A stretch of 64,000 bases of DNA from Pyrocephalus nanus (taxonomy: Eukaryota; Chordata; Aves; Passeriformes; Tyrannidae). The number at the start of each line of letters is the position of its first letter. The first letter of the stretch is position 1. Location of the stretch: positions 36,295,866-36,359,865 of the forward strand of contig CM076261.1 of the NCBI GenBank assembly GCA_038380795.1. Reading direction: 5' to 3'. The position numbers and the translations under genes were made by a program. Below the pieces are notes generated by a model. It did not search any database, was not told the DNA's origin, and worked only from the letters and a program-made list of their open reading frames with translations. Below are positions 36,161-49,220 of the stretch, piece after piece.

Positions 36161-39100
36161 CCCAAGTTATGTGACCTTTTCTTTACACCACTTGTGCTTT
36201 AGTGCGCTTCTACAGAATCAACAAACTCGTGCTGTCCTAACTTTATTGATTCTTGCATATCCAGCAGGACTTCTTGGTTGCTGGATCTTGTCCATGAGCT
36301 TGTACACACTCCCTACTGAACACGTACTTTTCCTTTTTACAGCCATTTGTTTCTTAGTAAATGTTTCTTCATCCAAACCTTTTGAAACTTAGGAAAGCTA
36401 TTCATACGAACTAACAGATGGGGCCTTTCTGACGGTATCAATCTGACATCTTTCTGGTGGTTTTGCCTGGCTTTTGTGTAAACTTCAAAAATAATTGACT
36501 TTTATTAAATTTCATGGAACTGTCCCCCAGTTCAGAGTAGTACTGTCAGAGAACTTCTTAGTACTTCTAAGTTCTCTTCCAGTTCAGCTACACAGATTCC
36601 TTTCCCACTTCTAACTACTGCAAATAACTTTAAATAATTTCTTGATGATTTAGCTGTAAATATCCTTTAAATATTACTCACTTTTTCCTATGTATACACA
36701 CTCAATTCTGTCAAATTTCATAGGATTCCCTGCAATATATGCTTTTACTGTCTCTTCACAAAACTTATCTTCCTCTCTCTGCTCCCCTTTAGCACTCAAA
36801 CTTGTAACTTTCTCTGCTGCTTTGATACCATGCCTTTTTTTTCCCCTCAGGTTTACATCATATCCCTCAACACATACTGTTTCAGCGCTTCATATGTCAG
36901 TGTTAAGTATTGTGGGGTGTAGACAGAAGCAGATCAGCCATTGCATAGGTCATATTTAGACTGCAACCAACCATTGCAACATGGAGGTCTAGCGTGTTAC
37001 CAAACCCATCAGGGAACAGTTAAAAGAGCAAGATTCCATATATCCTAGAAACACATAAAATAAAACTTTGTGTCTTCAGAATGTTCAATAAACAATTAGG
37101 TTGATTTGTATTATTGCCTTTTTGTCTGTAGCGCACAGTGTCATTCCAAATGGACAGCTTTATGATAGCTAAAAGAGAATTGTTGCTAAAGTGAAGTAAG
37201 CTGAGTATTTTTTAAGAAATGCAGTAAAGTATTCGTTGCTCAAACAATATGTGTTCAGCAAATGTGTAATAATAGTTTAGTGCATTTGGAATATGTCTAT
37301 CCTCAAGGCTTTAGCAACCAACAATATAGGGGAGACATAAAATGTATTTATTGTTCTTAAACTTCAGAAAATTAAAAAATATGGTTCTCAGAAAACAGAT
37401 CACTGCAAGGACAGTCACTACAAGTTCTCAGGACATTTATCAAACAATAACATCTCATAATCAAGCGCTTCAATAGCTCTTGCTGTTTGGAATCTTTTAA
37501 AAATAATGAGATATTGTGGTTGTTCCAGGTACTAGAACTTGGAAATCATTATGTGGAGAAGCTTCAGGGTGAGAAAAATGGAGGTATGATAATTATGCTG
37601 GCTTTGAAGATGTAATATGGTTTTATTTGCCCAGTTACTTTAAAGAAAACAATGTAAAACTGTCACATTTGAGTTCCATATTGTTAGGAAAATTTTAAAT
37701 TTAGATTTTTTTTCTTAAAAAATTGTTGCATAAAAAAATGAGTACTCTTGTAAGTAGCAAAAATGTTAACCATGAAAAGCTGAAGTCTATTCACAAAGAG
37801 GAATATATAAGACTCTAACATTTGACATGTTAATTGATAACTAGTAGTGACATTACAGACTCATCTTTAATGTCATTCTCTCATCTTGTAAATTGTCATT
37901 GTTCTCTTGAAATTAGTGTCAGCTGCGCTTCCATATTAGTTCAGTCCTTGAAAATGTTCTAAAAAGTGTAAAGCTGGTATTTTAACTTGAGAAAAGGTAC
38001 TGCCCAGGCATGATGCCTCAGTCATAAACACTCTGAAAATGATGGTAACTGGGGAGATCTAGTTTATGTTACAAAAGTTAACTATCATAATGACTGTGAG
38101 GGTGTTTTCCTGTTTTAAAAGTTGATCCAGAACCATTAAACATTTTTCTGTGGTAATTAAAAATTCAGATTAGCAAACTTTCCCACAGAGTTTCTCTAGT
38201 AGGCAACATCTGAAAATATCTACCCATATTCTGGTGGAAAAAAGAAATAATGAATGAATTCTTGGATTTAAGATTTGCTCTGATTTTACAGTAAAATAAA
38301 ATATTTAGCTTTTATCTAAAGTTTAATGGCTAACCCAGAATTCGTTATGTATTTGTATCATCTGAAACTGATCTTATGATGCCGTCAGAAAAAGAACTTT
38401 TAGACTGTTTGATGGTGTCATCTTCTGCTGTTTTTCCTTTTCCCCATACATAATAAATATGAATTTTTCAGTACAATGGAGGGTGTAGAATCCCATCCCT
38501 GGTGAAGTCAATAGTACTCATTAAAAGCCAGTTTTTACCTTCTTTCTTAATCTCTTCCTAGAAAGAATTTTTTGCTGAAATTAATTAGCAGTTTGAGCTA
38601 ATGTCTTTTTGTGCTTCAACACATTCCTTCTGTGTTCAACTTTGTTACAGATAGGATCTTCTCATGTGTAAATGCATTTTAGCTAGTCCAGATTAGCTCT
38701 GACAATTGGCATTCCACATTCAGGCATTTTGTAGACAAAATAAAGGTTTGTGCTCTAGTTGTAGACAATTATCAAAACAATTTTGCCTTGAAATTTTTCT
38801 GTGCTATAGTAGGCTCAGTATTTAGTTCCTTCACCACTGATTTAAGGAGGAAAACATAGTTCCAAATAATTAATGTATGGTTTAGCAAGGAATTCCATCG
38901 GAAGAGTCCTAGTCCATTCTTGCAAAAAATATATCTATTTTCTATGATCCTTGATTTTACTAGAGAATTCTATTTTGCTTAAAGTATTAAATACTCCCTT
39001 GTAGACCTTAGAAAAATTTAGAAAAAATGAAGTAGTTCTTAAGTAATTTTGAAAAAATTTTAAAAATCTTTTAATTATCTATCAGCTCAGAATATTGACT

Positions 39101-39400
39101 CAGTAAAGTTAACATTTTGTTTAATGCCCTGAATATATATAGTTTTTCCTTGTCATCTAAAAATCTGTGCATACTTAAACTCTACAAGGAGGCCCTATGT
39201 ACTAAAGGCTCAAAAATAGTTTGACCAAAACAGGAGGTTTCTGAAAACAGTGCTAATAACATGGCTTTCTACTGGAGAATCTACCCTATTAACTCCATCT
39301 AGGGTGGAAATCATGAATATATTATTTCTGAATAGGTGTCACGGATTTGAAAAAATCTCTATTTAGAAATGTAAAATAGTATTTTAAGTGAATTAGGAAT
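36161..39400. other. Unique AT-rich DNA, no gene recognised
   Basis: Open frames of 73 and 89 codons (36171-36392 and 36690-36959) have no known motif. The rest is plain AT-rich sequence without identifiable repeats. Confidence 0.4.
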
Positions 39401-39662
39401 TAGCTACTTTATCCCTTCCCACCTCAGCTGAATGGAGAAGAAAAAAAATAATGAAAGGCTCCTGGGCCAAGATGAGGAAAGATCCCTCACTGATTACCGT
39501 CATAGGCAAAACAGACTTAGCTTAGGGAAATTCATTCAATTTAATACCAATCAAATCAGCATAAGGTAATGATAAATAAAACCAAAATTAAAACTACCTT
39601 CTCCCCACTTCTCCCTTCTTCTTGGACTCAACTTTACTTCCAATTCTCACTTCCTCCTCCCT
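39401..39662 (-). mobile_element. Avian ERV-L-type LTR fragment, antisense
   Basis: Matches the reverse complement of the 3' third of the ERV-L-type LTR: 'atgaaaggctcctgggccaag' (in part), 'ctcactgattaccgtcatagg' (in part), 'gcaaaacagacttagc', 'aataccaatcaaatcagc', 'aaaactaccttctccccac'. The polyadenylation region is included but the AATAAA has become ATTAAA on the sense strand. The GC-rich part of the LTR is absent. It overlaps copies A and B only in their left portions and is more diverged from them. Confidence 0.7.
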
Positions 39663-40832
39663 TTGAGGAGTCAAAACTGCTGAGAGGACAGGAACTTCAG
39701 GAAAAGTTAATTAAAAGGTTAGTGATATTATCACAAGGAGGGATACAGACATAATAATAATTATGTAGTAAATGCAGATAGTAAAAAAGAAAATGGTGTC
39801 ATTGGGGATAAAGCACCAATAAGGCAGGTAAACAGCAGATAGAAGATTTAAAATAAATAAAAAAAAAAAAAAAGGATGAATGAAGAGAGGAACTCTGCGA
39901 CTGGAAGGTTGGTAGGTAATTCAGTTTTGCCTTCAATTGTTGATGATAACAACTTTGTCACTGATGATATAAATTCACTGATATTTTATAAAAGCAATAA
40001 GATAAATGTTAACAAAAAATAACTGCTGGAAGTTAAACTGGAAAAAATAAATTTCTCTGATCAGAAGAAGATGAAAGATAAATAGATATAATAATCTGTA
40101 TTCCACTCATATGCAAATATTGTGATATTGTAAGTATGATTCATTTATGTCAATTAGGTGTAGAAAATAATGCTCACATTTACTTGTATGGACAAATAAA
40201 AATTAGTGTAATATACTGAGACCTTTTGTAAAAAATATACTATGGAACTGTAATATAGGCAGGTTAATATCTTGGAGCCAAGGTGTAATAAACATATTCT
40301 TTCCATAAGAGCTACAACCAATTTTTCTTCACTCAAAGAATAATGAAGAAACAAACAACAATAGAGGCAACATCAACTCTGTGTCATATAAATAAAGTTG
40401 AAAAATATGATTTTAATTTGACTCTGCATAAGAGGCACTGACATCAGGAAAATATTTGATAACAAGGTAAGATTTAGTCCAGGACATACATATTGGTGTA
40501 ATCAAATGGAACACAACTTGTCCAAACGAAATTCTTGTGGTGCTGTAGAATTCATTGTAAAAATCAAGAAAGTCTCATGCATCTTGATGTTTTTGTTTGT
40601 GTTTAAGACTGTTAGCCCTCTGGAGTATAAAGGGCCTTTATATCATAATATTTGAATATAGAGGATTACCATAAAATCATTATTTATAATCCTTTCTTCC
40701 TCAAGATACTCTGAAAAGACTTTGAAGTAGGTTCTATGAAAAAAATCTATCTGTATCTCTGGAAAAGAGAATCAAGACCTTTTATTTCATATCAATTATG
40801 GGAACAGGTGAATCTTATGTTGTAATTAAAAA
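39663..40832. other. Unique AT-rich DNA, no gene recognised
   Basis: A poly(A)-rich stretch lies near 39855-39873. No coding or repeat signature otherwise. Confidence 0.35.
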
Positions 40833-40980
40833 TAAGAAAAAAACACAAAAACATAACAAAAAAAAACCAAATGAAAACAAAACAACAAACAACCAAACAA
40901 ACAAACACCCCCCCAAAAAAACAACAAAAAAACCCAACCAACCAACCAAAAAAAAACCAAAACCACCCCAAACCAAACAA
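40833..40980 (+). repeat. A/C-only low-complexity tract
   Basis: From 40874 to 40980 the plus strand has only A and C (107 bases), including CAAA, CCAA and AAACC units and a C7 run. From 40833 to 40873 it is A-rich with few interruptions. It is the mirror type (opposite strand) of the G/T tracts at 15.2 and 51.0 kb. The 96-codon plus frame and 67-codon minus frame here are compositional. Confidence 0.85.
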
Positions 40981-41934
40981 TATTATGGTTTCCATTTCCC
41001 TCTGATCAGGAATTTAGCTAGAAAAAGGATACCATCCTCTGGATTCAGTCCTCTGAACTTCATTAGCCACAAACTGCCAGTACACTAAGTGGGGCTAGTA
41101 GAAGCACATGTGTCTGTGCTTATCCTTTTTCTTTGAAGGTGTTATGTTATAAGAATAAATGTTACGATAAGAAGAATTCCTTGCCTTCTGCAAGGCAAAT
41201 AATATGGATTCATCATAAAATTCTAGGGCAACTTAAAAATTACATCACAGAGCTATTTATTTGCATGTATAAACTATTAAATATTTTGTCTTTGGTATTT
41301 AAAACATGAAAAGAATCAAATAAGACAGCAGCTTCCATTTGAATGGCTCAAGATAAATATCAGAAAATAAAGAAGAGTAAAGTACAGAATTTACCACTTT
41401 AGGGATAAACCAAGGAAGAATATGAAGATGAAAATCATACCTAACAAGTCCACTTGAGCTGTTTGAAGTAGTCAGTGTGTTCTAGGGCAAGAGTTTCACA
41501 TTGATTTATTGCATATTTATAGTGTCCTTCACTGAAGGATTATAAAGAAGCTGACTTGTTCATGGGATAAAAAAGGAAATTCCTCTGCATACCACAAACT
41601 ATTTAAAAAACTAGACAAATTGTTAACGTTACACTATCACTCCTCTCAGGGAAGTGTCCCAAAGTATATTTTTGGTGCAGAGAAAGATTATTATTTTTTT
41701 TTTTTTTTTAAAGTCAGCATTATGTGCAAAGTGCTTTGTTTTGTGTCATGGAAGGGTCTTGAAGTGCATACAGCTATTTATTTTGGACAAAACCATAATG
41801 GAACACGTATTTCTGGAGCATATTTTTTATACTTCAGCCCCAAGGGCTTTCAAACTAGACTAGAGCTAGTACCAAACATGAAATTATTTGAATAGTATAG
41901 CATTAGTATCACATCTCCAGCATGAACCATATTT
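40981..41934. other. Unique AT-rich DNA, no gene recognised
   Basis: A poly(T) run near 41693-41709 and two overlapping frames (41620-41895 and 41654-41863) without known motif. Confidence 0.35.
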
Positions 41935-42400
41935 CTACAGATCCATTCTTACTGCTCTGTGCTAGGACCAATATTATACAACATGTTCATAAATGATCAG
42001 AAAAAAAGGTGTGACTACTCTAAGAGACACATTTTTCAGTGTTCATAGTATCATCAAATACTCCCAATAATCAAAACATACTGTTTTTGAGGAACCATAG
42101 AAAGATCTTCTGTTACTGTGTGCCTGAATAGTAAAATGGCAAAGGAAATTCAATTTTAATGCATGTAAATTAAAACACATGAGGAAAAACACTGGTTTAA
42201 ACCACTGCCAATATTGAATGAGGACCAAACATTTTTAAGGTTATTAAGGTAGCCTTAGGGAGGTGGCTGTGAAGACTACAGAGTCAGTGAAGAAAATTAA
42301 ATCAAAAATAAAATGTTGAAAATGACTGATGATGGAAGAGAACAAAAACCAGAGTATAAATCAAAGCTAAATGAATTCTAAAGTTACACAGACAAGAGAA
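41935..42400 (+). mobile_element. Very old CR1-like LINE remnant, ORF2 reverse-transcriptase region
   Basis: Several blocks match ancient CR1 ORF2 in order. 'ctgctctgtgctaggacc' and 'tatacaacatgttcataaatg' (in part) correspond to the G-x-x-L-x-P-x-L-F-N-I-F-I-N-D region of the reverse transcriptase. 'aaaatggcaaaggaaattcaa' (in part) then 'aatgcatgtaaattaaaac' correspond to K-W-Q-x-x-F-N-x-x-K-C-K-V. 'gaagaaaattaaatcaaaaat' (in part) and 'aaaatgttg' correspond to the next conserved block. Between the blocks are small deletions and many stops. It is far more diverged than the other CR1 copies here, which suggests an old insertion. Confidence 0.5.
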
Positions 42401-45245
42401 AAATAGAAGATCTGCTGATTATGTCAGGAATCATAAGAGCAGAAAGAGTATAAAAGCAATATGTTCAAAGTTTATCATTCTCTTCTGATAGATTTTTAAA
42501 CTGCAAATTGGTATTACTAAATCAAAAACAAGTGGGATGTGTACCATATGTAGGAAATAATGGACAGCTAGAAAGACTCTTATGAGGATTTATATAAAGA
42601 TAATGAATGCTTGTATATTATTTATTGTTTAGGAGGCAAACCCACTAACATTAAAATTTAAAATCACACTTTTAAGTAAAAGGTTCAGGAACAAAGAAAC
42701 ATTCAAAGGATGTTCAGATGTATAGGAAACTGGACTATGCCCTAGCATTAAGAAGTAAATAAATAAAATTCAGATTAATCAATAGCTTTAGATATTCCAG
42801 TTACTTTGTATCTCAAGAAACTCTAGTGTCTTTGAGTGATCAGAAAAGACTATGGAACATTGATCAGTGTTTTAAAGATAAAAATGCTGATCTGTAGCAA
42901 AAGAAGACATCAAGACACTCTAAAAGGCAAAAACTTTGTTTTTTGTCATTTTTGTTTTTATCAATATTATTATTACTACCATTCAGTCAAAAATTAATGC
43001 AGTTCATATGAATGATGTAATTGAAGATGTTGTGACTTATCATGAGAAGACAATAATACAAAAGTTTTAAAAGAATATGACAAGTTTGAAAATAATAAAA
43101 AAATATTTCTATGGAAAATTATGTGGTAGAGGTATCAATTTTTATGGACCCATATGACTGGGAAGAGAAAAACAATTGGAGAAGCTTCAGAAAAGTTTTT
43201 TTTTATTGAATAAATGTTATGGTATTTTAAAGGTAAAACCATTAACAATACAATTGTGATGAATGAATACTAGAAAAAATTGTGCTAATAGGGACTTTAT
43301 TCACAGCAGTGAATTTTTTTTTATAAGATGCAGTTATAAAAAAACTGAGCACCTATGAAACACAAAGGTCCAAAGTAAAAATCCATACACCTTAAACTCT
43401 GTATGTACTTCAAATCAAACATATACTGATGGTTGCACAGACTGTAGAAGGACTTTTCTGTGGTGATGGGCAGCTTGTCTGTCAGTAACAGACAGTGTTT
43501 AAGACTTACGTTTCTGTGTTCATTACATTTCTTTAATGCCTTTCATGGCGAATGTCTTGTTTATTTTTTATGTTGTTCATATATATCAACTTTAATGAAT
43601 AGTCTTTATATTCAATCTCCCACACTGTGACACTAATACTAAACAACTGAAGATTTGCTCAGAGCAAGCCCTTATAGTGGTTCATTAGCCTATTGCTCTG
43701 CCATGCACTCTGTTAATTAGATATGGATCCACCACACACCATAGAAAATGACTTGGAGCACTGACATACAGAATAGATACTCAGATACAGCAGAACAGAA
43801 CATGGAAAGGTAACAAAAATGTTTCAGGGTAAAATCAGGAGATACTAATGGAATAGAATTCATCAGACTAAAAAAGTAACAGATGAGGGGCCAATAGAAT
43901 AAGGCCTACACAGAGATGAATGGTATTAAGATGATAAATAGAGATGATTAATCACAAGAAGTCCACTCAGTGAAATTATCAGTCAGTAAGCCTAAAAGAG
44001 AAATACCTATTTCTCTGTAAAACCTATAATTGTAGGTATAAATTACTTCAAAATAGATAAGACAAGTTATCAGTTCCTGTTGAATGCAGCATTCTAAATG
44101 CAGTATCTAGTTCTGAAATCCTTATGGTCTGTACCTGTGAAAAATATATCAGTGAAAGAACAATTCTGCACTTGCCATGTTCCTATCTTTTTTCCTTACT
44201 GCCTTTCCCTGGATAAAGAAACATGGAATAGATGACCCACTGTCCTATCACAGTGTCTTTATTTATAAAATTTTCTTTATATCTTCTATAAATATGTCAG
44301 TGTGAATATGATGCCAAAAAATAGCTGATAGGAACATCAGTGTTCTAAGTTTTTTCCCAGTCATTTTGAAGAGGTATTTTTAAAAAAGGAACACATAAAC
44401 AGTGAGTTGGTCAATGTATATATGTAATTAACCAGACTAGAAGCAAAATCATGCAATTAATTACTTTATCCCTTTGATTTCACTTCTGTAAAAGTCAAAT
44501 GCATTTTGAAAAAAAAAAAGTTGACAGAATTCACAAGTTATTATTCTAGATATTATCTTCTGTAACTACTGCAAATTTTAATTCAGATGACATTTGGATG
44601 AATAAAATGAAATCATATTGGATTTAGTAAAGCTATTCTTGTGACAAAGCTTTACTCCTATTAGCAGCTGTGGTGGTTTTCTTTTTTAGTCATTATACTG
44701 TTCCTATGAGTGCCTATTTGACTTTCACGCTGTTGATGTAAATGAACCCTTTCACTGATGATGATAATATAGTACAGCAGCAATATGTGTGTATAATTGT
44801 CCTCTTTAAAAGTACCTTTTAAATTTAAATCCAAGCTGCAATTATTTTAGATATGCAAATGATCAAATTGAGGGTAATGCTACAAGCAAAATTCATAGCA
44901 GGTTCAAAGCAGAATAGAAATGGCCATATCTGCCTTAGGTTTACTGAAGATGTCCTGATAGAATACAAACGTGCATTCAGCTGAGTAAAAGAAATGATAC
45001 CTTGTAAGCTTTATGTTCTCCTGTCAGAGTCCAATACTCTCTGGCCAGGTTCTTCCAGAGAAACGCCCCTCTGCATAAAGACAGTTTAACTTGTAATACC
45101 AAATTTACTTGTTTTAAGAAAGGCATACCAGCAGTGTACTGAAATCACATTACAGGCACAACAACATGCAGTTGCAACATACTTTTGAATCACAGTACAG
45201 ATATCATTCGCATTACTGGTCTCTACAGTCTCACCATCATGACAC

Positions 45246-45280
45246 TATTGCTCCTTTCCCATCACTAGGAAGGAGCAATA
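45246..45280. repeat. Hairpin: perfect 11-bp stem, 13-nt loop
   Basis: The left arm TATTGCTCCTT (45246-45256) is exactly complementary to the right arm at 45270-45280. It is short for a microRNA precursor, and there is no U-run that would suggest a terminator-like role. Significance is unknown. Confidence 0.75.
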
Positions 45281-46982
45281 GGTTGAAGCCTGCCTAAATC
45301 CATCAATCTCTTCAAAGTTTGTGCTAGTTGTTCTTCAATTTTTATATCCTATGTTGGTCTAAGTGACATTTACACTTTCACCATGTTGGTCTTGCCACCT
45401 CAGGAAGGCAGTACTCTCTATTAATTAGCTCTGGGAAAGCCATTTACACTGCCAGTTGGCACACACAGCTGATGCAAATAATTGGTCCTCTGATATTGCC
45501 ATTTATCTAAAAGGCTACCCACTGCTCCCCTTTGTATTAAGGTAAGTTCAGCTTTCTTTGCAGCAGTCTAACAAACATCCCCTACATTCTTCCCTGGTCT
45601 TCCAAGCACATTTGTCTCACCCATATCTTCTGAGCTGTCTTCCATTGCAGGGATTTGTTGATTGATCGCACCTCCTTATGCTTTTTTTTGTAAAAGCGAC
45701 AAATCCTGTATATGAATTCTCAAAGTTGTCTTACTGTATCTCCCTTTTTATTTACCTTTGGAAGTTATTTGTTTTTTCTAGTAAAGAGAAAATTCAGAGA
45801 AATTCTTGGATGTCTTTAGTTCACATAAGAATGGATTTTCTGAAACAAATTTCCCCCTTGTTCCCACATGCAGTTAGTTTCACCAAAAGGCCTTTGAGCT
45901 TGTGATTTTGTTTGCTTCAAGGTTAAAGTAAAACTAGGAGATACGAGGTGCACTTAATGCTTAACAGATGCTCACTGGCTTCAAATCATAAGAGTACCTT
46001 TACTACTGGGCAAATTCTATAAATCTTCCAAAAAATATAATGTAAATGTCAGGTCCTCATCATCAGATGTTAAACATTGCAAATTTGCTCTTATTCCCTC
46101 AAAAGTATTTTACTTGGAGTACAGAAATTCTTTTCTGCATCAGAGGGACCCTGAAGCATTGTATTGTGGCAAGTCTAAGTTAGAAAAACTGCTTTGTAAG
46201 AGTAGCTGTTTCATTGATCTTTGTTTAAACATTTATGTTCAATAATAGCTGCACAAGATGATAGTTTCCTAACTTTATGGATTGAAGACATATCTATTAT
46301 TGCATGTCTGCTTTGATGACACCATACAGAGACATGCCCAAACTAGTTAGCTCAAAAACTGGAAAAAGCCCACCTGGGAACCATAAACTTCCTTCTAAAA
46401 GTCCTCCTTGAATTCTGTCTTGTTTTGGCTTTCTTGTCTCATTACTATGATAAACATAATGATAATTTACATAGCCTGCAGTATTTCTTTCCAATTACAG
46501 TGCCACTTTCTCATTGCATTATCTTTTGCAGACAATATAGTTTTCTGGACACTAATAAAGTGGTAGAGCTTATAAGACAATTGTATGTGAGTAACATATT
46601 GAGATGTAACAAATAATGATCAAGGCTCAGTAAGACATCTGATAAAAATAAGACCTTGTCCCCAGTATATTTCTGGTAAAGAACACTGAGTACTGCGTAT
46701 TTTCATTGAGAAAGAACAGAAACAATTTTTCAGAAACACTGAGTCTTGAAGAAGATGTTGTTGTTGGTTTAATATTCAATAAAACTATATCAGTCTTGGT
46801 CTTATTAAATTCAGAGATTTAAAGCAGCCTAAAATATTTTTGCATAATGAAATCATGATATTCAGAGACTGATTGTCTTTATATAATTATTGCTGCAAAG
46901 TTGCTTGAAAAGACAGCATTCTCATTCTATTTTACAGTCATTTTCCCCCTCATTTCTTCTATTGGCTCTTTTTCTGTGTTAG

Positions 46983-47131
46983 GAGATCAGTATTAAACCA
47001 AGGGACTGTTGAGGATGATGGAAACCTTTGCATATCAAATGGAATTATAAATCGATTTAATTGGGAAAAGAAGAATTACAATCCATTGTAACTCATGTAC
47101 AATCAGGCAAGGTCTTCATTTGGATTTAAAG
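46983..47131 (+). other. Exon-like interval between a good acceptor and donor (speculative)
   Basis: The interval is preceded by a pyrimidine-rich tract ending in 'tctttttctgtgttag', which would serve as a splice acceptor. It is followed by 'aaag|gtgaga', a good donor. One frame is open for 36 codons and then stops inside the interval, so a coding internal exon is not supported. A non-coding or terminal exon cannot be excluded. Such pairs also occur by chance in a window this long. Confidence 0.12.
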
Positions 47132-49135
47132 GTGAGAGTTCTAATAAGGAGCTCCTTCTATAATGATTTTGCTCATTCACTATTGGCATAAAATATGCTA
47201 ATAGTTTGTGCAAATTGATATATGTATAGAAGGCTGTTTTATATCCTGAATTTTAACTTGCAGTATTTATTTTCAGTGAACTTTTGATGATAAAAATACT
47301 ATATTTTCTGAATATTTGTTGTGGAGTTTGTCTTGGGGAAAGTGTCCCACAGAAAACAGTATTTTTAGTCAGTGATCTAGAAATGCAGGGCAACTGTTAT
47401 AAAAAAATATCCCAGTTAGAATCTTGTTTCATAGTGTAACATTGTGCCCTGGGACTGTTGCTGATGCATCTCTTTATCATTTTGTGAAAATAATGTATTT
47501 GTTCCTCTTGGACCAAACTTAGGTCTTGCAGTCCTTGGCCTTTGGAATTATTTGAGTTTTCTTTATTATGGTTGAGAAGATATGAGGAATGTGACCTAGC
47601 TACTATAACAGCAAGAGGGAAATTGTGTTGTAGAATTTGCAAGAATGATCAAGATAGAACTCACTTCTAGGTAGATTTTTCTAATTTCTGCCCAATGATA
47701 GAAAGGTTTAAACGAAACCACTTTGAAATAGCATGATATTGGTACCTTAATTTAAAAGTAAAATTGTCAATAAACAATGGGAATGTTGAAATCTTCTCTA
47801 GCTATGCTTTTACAGAAGTGTTATGCAATGCCACAATGGCTATTTTTAAGAAAAATATTTATACTGTTGCCTTCACTTATGTATATTTCTCAATACCCAT
47901 CATTCTCTTCTCCAAATGTCTTGTTCTTTGGGAATGCAGTTTCTAAGATTAGGAGATGCTTTTCCATACATCTCTGAATCATATAGTAACAGCTGCACAC
48001 TTTTATTTTGGACGAATATGGCTCTGATACAATTAAGATTATTACCTCTGTTACAACCATTTCATTAAAATATATAAACCTGTGTAGCCAACTTTAAAAA
48101 ATCCTTTCAAAACAAGTCATCAGATCAGCAGTATCAGTATTTTTTACCCTTGAAAAGTGTTAAGGAAAGTTGGATTACAATATTAGTTCAGATTGTTATA
48201 GTAATTATGAGAATTATCAAGTATTTTGTGTTCTGAAGTGCTGTCCAGGAGTATTACGAAGTTTAAAAAACTCTTCCTCTGAGAATTGTGGAAGATAATT
48301 CAGCTCCTTTTATCCTCATTTCAGTTTTCAATCGTCATCTTTTTTTTTTTCTCATAACTGAGAGGATTTAAATTACTAGTAATAATAATAAATCATTTTT
48401 AATAGGCAAACTGAATACTGTTTCTTCCTATGAAGCTATGTGTTGTCATGAGCAATATGCAATTGCATGAAACAAAGAGTAAGTAAATAATATGAAGGTT
48501 AAGGTTCCTACTGATAGTAATACACAGTTAATTTTTAGCACAGTTTGATCACTTCAAGGGAAAAAATAAGCCCTGCAATGAAAGTCTCTATAAGATTTAA
48601 GAATTTCTCTACTACTTTGAGTAAATTGTACACATCGTGAAAGTACTTCAAAAATGTTCCCTTTAAATTGGATCTGGAAGTTAGTTTCACTAATCAAACC
48701 TATTTTATAAACAAATATTATTATATGTATATTGAGATGGAATGGGAAAAAAGAACCAAACAAACAACTAAACAAACAAAAAAACACCAAAGAGTTTCCG
48801 GTGAAATTTTCATTATAGCCTGGTTCAGAGTTTCAGGAGAAGTTCCCTATAACACTGTCACTTAGACATGAAAGGAAAACCTAGGTCATTTATTGAGAGA
48901 AACAAAAGTCTCTCACAATAGGTAAAGGTGCATATTTACATGACATGCACCGGCTACCTAAGTAAAGTCAGTGTAAATAAGAAATAACAAGATTCACTTT
49001 GCTGTGTCTAATCAGAAAATTTTAGTGTCTCCATGACTAATACTTGTGTTTGTGAGCTTAAAAAAAAAAAAAAAAAAGAGGAAAAGAAAAGGAAAACAAA
49101 TAGTCTTTTCTTCCTGTAGTTTCAATTTGAAATTC

Positions 49136-49140
<5 letters not shown>

Positions 49141-49181
<41 letters not shown>

Positions 49182-49208
49182 CAACTCCACAGATTTATTA
49201 ACTGCATA
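49141..49208 (-). mobile_element. Possible tiny poly(A)-tailed retrocopy flanked by a 12-bp duplication
   Basis: On the minus strand a body of about 29 bases contains AATAAA (complement of 49194-49199), 14 bases before the start of a roughly 40-base poly(A) (poly(T) at 49139-49179 on the plus strand). The flanks carry gaaattcaactt (49129-49140) and gaatttcaactt (49209-49220), 11 of 12 identical, as expected for a target-site duplication. This is the layout of a severely 5'-truncated processed mRNA copy. The parent transcript is not recognised. A chance poly(T) expansion is the alternative. Confidence 0.5.
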
Positions 49209-49220
49209 GAATTTCAACTT

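Larger units (their letters stand above)
42401..49140. other. Unique AT-rich DNA, no gene recognised
   Basis: Nearly 7 kb without an interspersed repeat that I can identify. An 11-bp-stem hairpin lies at 45246-45280. A candidate exon-like interval at 46983-47131 is listed separately. A poly(A) run of 18 lies at 49060-49077, just before the possible retrocopy. No open frame is convincing. Confidence 0.4.

Noticed and set aside
40792..41088. Lys/Asn/Pro-rich frame and its minus-strand hydrophobic partner
   Set aside because: Compositional frames over the A/C-only tract.
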